This document shows positions 59,749 to 64,000 of a stretch of 64,000 nucleotides of DNA, in pieces; position 1 is the first letter of the stretch; every line of letters begins with the position of its first letter. The position numbers and the translations under genes are program-made. The notes beneath the pieces were generated by a model that did not search any database, was not told the origin of the DNA, and worked only from the letters and a program-made list of their open reading frames with translations. The DNA comes from an uncultured Lachnospiraceae bacterium (lineage in GTDB: Bacteria > Bacillota > Clostridia > Lachnospirales > Lachnospiraceae): the NCBI GenBank assembly GCA_949076555.1, contig CARUOB010000007.1:7978-71977 (forward strand), given 5' to 3'.

Positions 59749-60996
59749 TCAGGACATCGAAAAGTGCTTAAATATCCCCCGCATCCCAACGGCAATCACA
59801 AGCGACACGGCAGCCGCGAACAGGACAACCGCATATTCCATTCCCCCGCAAATTTCAAACAGGGCGCCGTACAAGGCGTTGCCAAAGGGCTGTGCACACA
59901 TGGCAATGGTCATAATGACCGCAATTACCTTCCCCAGCAAATTGGGCGGCGTCACGGTCTGAAAAAAAGCCAACATCTGCACGGTAAACATCGTACAGCA
60001 GGTCATGACGATAAAACAGCAGACCGTCAGGATCACATAGACCGTTATGCCGGACGAGGACACGTACAGGGCCGCTGCCACGGGAAAGAGCGCGGCCGCG
60101 GACAGCACAATCAGATTTCCCGCTTTCTGTACAGACAGCTTCCTTGCAAAAATGCCCGCGCAGATGCCGCCCGCCAGTCCTCCCGCCGCAAGCGCCCCTT
60201 GTGCATAACCATAAAGCCGGTTCGCCTGTGCCGCTTCCAGCGGGAGAACCTCTGTCACCAGATAGGGCAGCGCCACCGTAATCATGGCGGACAAAAACAG
60301 GTTGATTCCGCTGACCGCCAGAACCGCCTGACCGATCATCGGCTTATCCTTCCGGATAAACCGCACGCTTTCCCCCAAATCGGATTTCACGTTCTTCCAT
60401 ATACTTCCCGCCGAATCCTGCTTTTGAAACGGTATATGAATAAAAATTTCCATGACAGCCGAAAGCACAAAACATACCGTGCAGACAAACAGCACCGGTT
60501 TCAGCCCATATGCGCTGTACAAAACTCCTCCAAGTACCGGCCCGATCAGGGCGGCAAAGGAACTGATGGTATTGATCACGGCATTGGCCTGCATGATGTG
60601 TTCCTGACCCGCCAGCGCCGGAATGCTGGCCTGAACGGCCGGCTGGTATGCGCCCGCGATCCCATACAATATCATCAGCGTGACTGTCAGCAGCGCCACC
60701 AGATTGACGCCGTCCATGAGCAGGATAAATGCCAAGATCAGCGCCGCCGTAAAAAAGTCCAGTATGACCATGACGTTCCTTTTGTTTACCCTGTCCGCAA
60801 CGATGCCGCCCACGGGCGAAAGCAAAATAGACGGAATAAACGCGCACGCCATCACCGTGCCGTACAGCGCAGACGATCCCGTCTGGTTTAAAAGATACAG
60901 CGGCAGCGCAAACCGCAGAGCCGCATTGCCAAACAGCGAAATGATCTGTCCGATCACAACCAGTGTAAAATCCTTTGAAAACAATTTTTGATTCAT
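59749..60996 (-). CDS. MFS transporter, drug-efflux type
   Basis: 415 residues with 12 predicted helices. The N-terminal LVVIGQIISLFGNAALRFAL and the loop GGIVADRVNKRNVM after helix 2 are the major facilitator signature of MFS_3/enterobactin-exporter-like pumps. It would export a drug, toxin or metabolite by proton exchange. It starts ten bases after the TetR-family gene with an AGGAGG site, so both are one transcript. It is probably induced by the ligand of that regulator. It is not functionally connected to the glycan genes. Confidence 0.92.
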   Translation of the reverse strand: MNQKLFSKDFTLVVIGQIISLFGNAALRFALPLYLLNQTGSSALYGTVMACAFIPSILLSPVGGIVADRVNKRNVMVILDFFTAALILAFILLMDGVNLVALLTVTLMILYGIAGAYQPAVQASIPALAGQEHIMQANAVINTISSFAALIGPVLGGVLYSAYGLKPVLFVCTVCFVLSAVMEIFIHIPFQKQDSAGSIWKNVKSDLGESVRFIRKDKPMIGQAVLAVSGINLFLSAMITVALPYLVTEVLPLEAAQANRLYGYAQGALAAGGLAGGICAGIFARKLSVQKAGNLIVLSAAALFPVAAALYVSSSGITVYVILTVCCFIVMTCCTMFTVQMLAFFQTVTPPNLLGKVIAVIMTIAMCAQPFGNALYGALFEICGGMEYAVVLFAAAVSLVIAVGMRGIFKHFSMS

Positions 60997-61006
60997 TGAT
61001 CTCCTC

Positions 61007-61660
61007 CTATTTATTTTTCCGATAAATCGCTGTCAGCTCCCGCATCCGCGCTATCATTTCCTCATCCACGATATCCAGTCCCATACCTTTAAGCATCTGA
61101 TCAAACACGAGAAACTTATGATATGTTTCCTCCTCGGAACTATCAAATATCATGGGATTGATCCAGACATTCGCCACAAGCGAAATCAGTTCCGCAAGCT
61201 GCTTTGGATGCTCTGCCGCGATAGAGCCGTCGGCAATTCCCTCCATAATGATTGGCAGAATATAGTCAGGCGCCGTCAACTCTATGGTTTCATACAAAAG
61301 GCTGGTAAGAAGTCTCGGATTATTGTAAAAGCCGGGAGCTATCTGAAAGATCTCATCCTGCGCCGAACGACACAGAGAAGACTTAAACAGGGTTCTCAGC
61401 TTCTCTATGCCGTTTAAATCCCTGCGTTCCAGCGTACCCGCCAGTTTCCGGTTGGATTCCTCCATGATCCGGTCCGTAACCGCATCCAGAATTTCCTCCT
61501 TCGATTTAAAGTGATGGTAGATCGCGCCCTTGCTCAGACCGCCCAGATTGTCTATGATATCCTGAATGGACGTGTGCTCATAGCCCTTCGCCATGAAAAG
61601 GCGGCCCGCCACATCTAATATCAAATTCACCGTTTCTTCCGGGTACTTATTTCTCGCCAT
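61007..61660 (-). CDS. TetR/AcrR-family repressor
   Basis: 217 residues. The helix-turn-helix lies at about 12-58 with TSIQDIIDNLGGLSKGAIYHHF, the classical TetR recognition region. The C-terminal ligand-binding part is helical. It likely represses its own operon with the MFS gene by binding two ACATACCNNNNGTATGT palindromes upstream. The start at 61660 is chosen because the conserved N-terminus begins there and a run of ten G bases serves as the ribosome site. Length change in this run could modulate its translation. Confidence 0.92.
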   Translation of the reverse strand: MARNKYPEETVNLILDVAGRLFMAKGYEHTSIQDIIDNLGGLSKGAIYHHFKSKEEILDAVTDRIMEESNRKLAGTLERRDLNGIEKLRTLFKSSLCRSAQDEIFQIAPGFYNNPRLLTSLLYETIELTAPDYILPIIMEGIADGSIAAEHPKQLAELISLVANVWINPMIFDSSEEETYHKFLVFDQMLKGMGLDIVDEEMIARMRELTAIYRKNK

Positions 61661-61667
61661 ATTCTTA

Positions 61668-61677
61668 CCCCCCCCCC
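61668..61677 (-). other. Ten-base homopolymer run (G on the coding strand)
   Basis: Ten consecutive C on the plus strand, eight bases before the TetR-family start. On the mRNA it is a G10 run in the Shine-Dalgarno position. Such runs are prone to replication slippage. Confidence 0.7.
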
Positions 61678-61680
61678 TAT

Positions 61681-61724
61681 ACATACCATTAGTATGTATA
61701 TAAATTAACATACCGGCGGTATGT
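61681..61724. promoter_or_regulatory. Two TetR-type operators
   Basis: ACATACCATTAGTATGT (61681-61697) and ACATACCGGCGGTATGT (61708-61724) are near-identical palindromes, 27 bp apart, matching ACATACCNNNNGTATGT. The second sits in the promoter spacer; both lie just upstream of the TetR-family gene, the usual place for autoregulation. Confidence 0.85.
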
Positions 61725-61731
61725 TTGTCAA
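61703..61731 (-). promoter_or_regulatory. Promoter of the TetR-MFS operon
   Basis: TTGACA (61726-61731), a 17-base spacer that is almost exactly the second operator, and TTAATT (61703-61708) on the minus strand. The -35 is perfect and the -10 is weak. Confidence 0.65.
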
Positions 61732-61789
61732 TTAGAATTTAATAATTTATATAGTGACTCACTTTGCTCATTGTGCTAAAATGTACGCG

Positions 61790-61818
61790 TTGACAGTGAG
61801 CACTGTCGAGCATATATT
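61790..61818 (+). promoter_or_regulatory. Promoter of the DUF3048 lipoprotein gene with embedded palindrome
   Basis: TTGACA (61790-61795), a 17-base spacer and TATATT (61813-61818). A 16-bp palindrome GACAGTGAGCACTGTC (61792-61807) covers the -35 box and could be an operator. The leader is about 25 bases, and AAGGAGG is about 13 bases before the ATG. Confidence 0.75.
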
Positions 61819-61849
61819 GCAATTACAATAAGGAGGATTTACACAAAGC

Positions 61850-63001
61850 ATGAAAAGATTACAAGTTTTACTTCTCGCCGCTCTGTCTTCTGCCCTTCTT
61901 CTGACCGGCTGCGGTAAGGAAGAGGAAGAAAAACCGAAGGTCGAAGCGCCTGTCGTGGAACAGATAATCGACGATATCCCTGAAGAGGAAGAAGCGCCGG
62001 AAGAAATCGAAACCGAGGAACCAAAAGAGGACATGCCGCCCGAGGAGGGCATGGTGCGAAGCCGCATCACCAACGAATGGGTGGATGAGGAAGTCAACAA
62101 CACAAGGCCCCTCGCCATTATGACTCCCAACACAAAAACCGCTTCCCACTACGGTATTTCCAACGCGGATGTTGTTTACGAGTGTAATGTGGAAGGAAGC
62201 ATCACCCGCTTGATGTGGATCATTCAAGACTGGAAAAACGCTGACAAGCTCGGCAATATTAGAAGCTGCCGCGACTATTATGTGTACTGGGCTTTCGAGT
62301 GGGATGCCCTCTATCTCCATTTTGGCGGCCCCTTCTACATAGACGAAGTCATCAAACGCACGGACGATATCGACGGCAAAACCAGCAGCAATTTCTTCCG
62401 GGATAAAAACGCGAAAAACGCCACCGACAACGCATTTATAGATGCGGCCGGAGTCCTTGCCGACGCAGACAAGAAAGGCTACGCCATCCAAATGCGTGAC
62501 GGTTACGCCGACGAACAGCACTACCGCTTCGCTCCCGATAGCGAGCCTAACGACTTGTCCCAATACAGCGATGCCATCACGGCAAACCGGGTTGACATGT
62601 CTCCCGCCTATCCTGTTACCAACTGCTACTTCGTCTACAACAGCGATACCGGGCTTTATGAGCGGTTCCAGCATCTTTCCGGCTCCTCGGACGGCCCGCA
62701 CACGGATCTGGCCACAGGAAAGCAGCTTGCTTTTAAAAACATTCTGATACAGAATACCTACTATGAGGTGCGCGACGCCAAAGGTTATCTTGCATTCCAG
62801 TGTCATGACAACACGAGGGACGGCTGGTTTTTCACAAACGGCAAAGGCATCCATGTAACATGGGAAAAGAGTTCCGATTACGGCGCTACAAGATACTATG
62901 ACGACGCCGGAAACGAAATCGAGCTGAATACCGGCAAGACGATGGTGTGTATCGTGGAAGACGGTGATTCCTTCCTCGTGGACGAACAGCCGATTTCCTG
63001 A
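61850..63001 (+). CDS. DUF3048 domain lipoprotein (YerB-like)
   Basis: 383 residues. A lipoprotein signal with LLLTGC places the lipid-modified cysteine at 21. A very acidic linker (about 23-66, mostly Glu with Pro) leads to the DUF3048 domain: RPLAIMTPNTKTASHYGISNA, NIRSCRDYYVYWAFEWDALY and a C-terminal NTGKTMVCIVEDGD. The family is found in many Firmicutes as surface proteins of unknown role. It is one of two plus-strand genes and has its own promoter. The terminator at 63026-63074 ends it opposite the Ig-like gene. Confidence 0.93.
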   Translation: MKRLQVLLLAALSSALLLTGCGKEEEEKPKVEAPVVEQIIDDIPEEEEAPEEIETEEPKEDMPPEEGMVRSRITNEWVDEEVNNTRPLAIMTPNTKTASHYGISNADVVYECNVEGSITRLMWIIQDWKNADKLGNIRSCRDYYVYWAFEWDALYLHFGGPFYIDEVIKRTDDIDGKTSSNFFRDKNAKNATDNAFIDAAGVLADADKKGYAIQMRDGYADEQHYRFAPDSEPNDLSQYSDAITANRVDMSPAYPVTNCYFVYNSDTGLYERFQHLSGSSDGPHTDLATGKQLAFKNILIQNTYYEVRDAKGYLAFQCHDNTRDGWFFTNGKGIHVTWEKSSDYGATRYYDDAGNEIELNTGKTMVCIVEDGDSFLVDEQPIS

Positions 63002-63025
63002 CACACTTGCATATATCAGTAAAAC

Positions 63026-63074
63026 GAAAAAAGGGTGCCGCCCAATCATCAAATTTGATGTGCGGGCGGCACCC
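63026..63074. terminator. Bidirectional terminator between convergent genes
   Basis: An 11-base stem GGGTGCCGCCC/GGGCGGCACCC (63033-63043, 63064-63074) encloses a second palindrome ATCAAATTTGAT (63048-63059). Six A bases precede it on the plus strand, making a T tract for the minus-strand gene. It lies between the lipoprotein gene and the Ig-like gene. Confidence 0.88.
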
Positions 63075-63105
63075 TCGTTCTATCATCCTCTTTTCTTACC
63101 GTTCC

Positions 63106-64000
63106 TTAAAAAAACAAATCCTTCAAGCTGTTCATCACGTCTGCCATGCCCTCCACATAGGATTTCAGGGTCTTCCCCTTTAATACCATGGCCTTGATGG
63201 TGACGGACTGGTTCTTGCTTCCCACTGCCATGCCTTTGTCTGTGGCTGTGCCTGTGCCGCGGATCACTACCGTTGCCTTTCCCTTGGCTGTGGCATTGGT
63301 CCATGTCACCTCATACAGGGTCGGGTCTACCACCGCGCCGCTTACCGTGACTCTCACATATACCGCATTCGGGCCGTCCGGCGCGTTTTCCGCCTCGGCG
63401 TTGTTGCCTGCCGGGGTATAAAAGGGATTGCCATTGTACGCAAGCCACCTAAGCCGTGTGCCCGCTTTGTCGTGGAAGGTTACCTTTGCTTTCGTGAGGT
63501 TCACTGCCTGGTCCGCTTTGCGCACATAGTATTCCCCTCTCAGCACGGCCCCTTCCGTCAGGCCATAGCTGCCTTTCTCCTTCGGTGTCACTGTCACCCT
63601 GACCTTTGCCCATGTATCGCCTTCCGCTATGGTGATCTTTACCCTGTTGTCTTCCACATACTTGGTGTCGTCCGCCGCCTGCGAAGCGGTCGCCCACTCG
63701 TAGGATACCGTGTACTGGGAGGATTTGATCACCGCCCCGTCCACCGTCACGATGGGCGTTGACTTGTATGCCCGGTTTCCTTTGCTGTACACCTTATCCG
63801 GCACTGTCACCACCGTGTTGGCGGATGACAGTTTCGCGGGTGCGATCTTAAAGGTCTTCTGCACCGCGCTGCTTCCCTTGTAGTTGCCAAGGAAGGTAAC
63901 CTTCAGCCCGGCGTCCTTTGTGCCGCTCACTTTCTTGTGGTTACTGTAGGTGACCTTATAGTCCACACCGGGTAGCAGAATCTTATCATCGGTCTCCGCC
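63106..64000 (-). CDS. Secreted Ig-like-repeat surface protein, C-terminal part (gene continues beyond the window)
   Basis: The frame is open from 63106 to the window edge, at least 298 residues. It consists of bacterial Ig-like/cadherin-like beta-sandwich repeats with the recurring pattern Tyr-x-Val-x-Tyr-Ser-Asn (VDYKVTYSNHK) and GNYKGSSAVQKTFKIAP. Several repeats are rich in Thr, Val and Lys and end in a Gly-Asn-Tyr-Lys-Gly block. This is typical of adhesins or cell-wall proteins in Clostridia. The protein ends in a short Leu-Phe-Phe tail without an LPXTG motif. A GTG within it (63964-63966) is not the start. Confidence 0.85.
   Translation of the reverse strand, partial: AETDDKILLPGVDYKVTYSNHKKVSGTKDAGLKVTFLGNYKGSSAVQKTFKIAPAKLSSANTVVTVPDKVYSKGNRAYKSTPIVTVDGAVIKSSQYTVSYEWATASQAADDTKYVEDNRVKITIAEGDTWAKVRVTVTPKEKGSYGLTEGAVLRGEYYVRKADQAVNLTKAKVTFHDKAGTRLRWLAYNGNPFYTPAGNNAEAENAPDGPNAVYVRVTVSGAVVDPTLYEVTWTNATAKGKATVVIRGTGTATDKGMAVGSKNQSVTIKAMVLKGKTLKSYVEGMADVMNSLKDLFF

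Noticed and set aside
1..64000. CRISPR arrays, tRNA or rRNA genes, insertion sequences
   Set aside because: No regularly spaced direct repeats, cloverleaf-like sequences, rRNA-like blocks or transposase frames with terminal repeats were seen. The Rpn gene is annotated as a nuclease, not as an IS.

Overview
The window reads as a chromosomal surface-glycan locus of an anaerobic Gram-positive bacterium, most likely a Lachnospiraceae/Clostridia member. This rests on strong AGGAGG ribosome sites, moderately high GC, a Spo0A-type DNA-binding protein, a DUF3048 lipoprotein and a secreted Ig-like-repeat protein. The genus is inference. No rRNA, tRNA, CRISPR array, phage or insertion sequence was found. 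51 protein genes are called, all but two (3140-3781 and 61850-63001) on the minus strand.

Layout in transcription order (right to left): a partial Ig-like surface protein (63106-64000) faces a DUF3048 lipoprotein (61850-63001) across a terminator. A TetR-MFS pair (59749-61660) has tandem palindromic operators. Next come deoxysugar nucleotide genes (rfbD, gmd, fcl; 54455-59570) and a stand-alone Spo0A C-terminal domain (53920-54300), followed by a strong terminator. From 53837 down to 3912 runs a run of about 50 kb of co-directional glycan genes: initiating sugar transferase, Wzz-like protein, EpsG-type polymerase, many GT2 and GT4 glycosyltransferases, GT-C-like membrane proteins, an MtnA-like isomerase, and a pseudaminic acid (Pse) block. 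The Pse block holds pseB, pseC, an aminotransferase-PseG fusion, pseF, pseI, an ATP-grasp enzyme and a GT52-like candidate transferase. Then follow a PglK-like ABC transporter, GtrA, an acyltransferase, WecE with a GNAT acetyltransferase, a Wzy-type polymerase/ligase, and PglF-like and PglE-like enzymes. A second short group (1-2763: PglC-like transferase, ATP-grasp, GT4) has its own promoter.

Together the genes could make several nucleotide-activated amino- and deoxysugars (GDP-L-fucose, a dTDP-4-amino sugar, a bacillosamine-type sugar, CMP-Pse), assemble them on a lipid carrier, flip and polymerise them. No Wzx flippase is visible; the ABC transporter is the best candidate. Guests with their own promoters interrupt the run: a DUF234-type ATPase, an Rpn-family nuclease and argC.

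The most unusual signal is non-coding. Two families of structured intergenic elements are threaded through the locus: family A (four copies, three consecutive hairpins) and family B (two long copies plus two shorter relatives, found as 5' leaders, one behind a consensus promoter). There is also a 66-bp perfect palindrome and a triplicated gene end. The A and B elements are candidate cis-acting RNAs or dispersed repeats controlling a very long glycan transcript.
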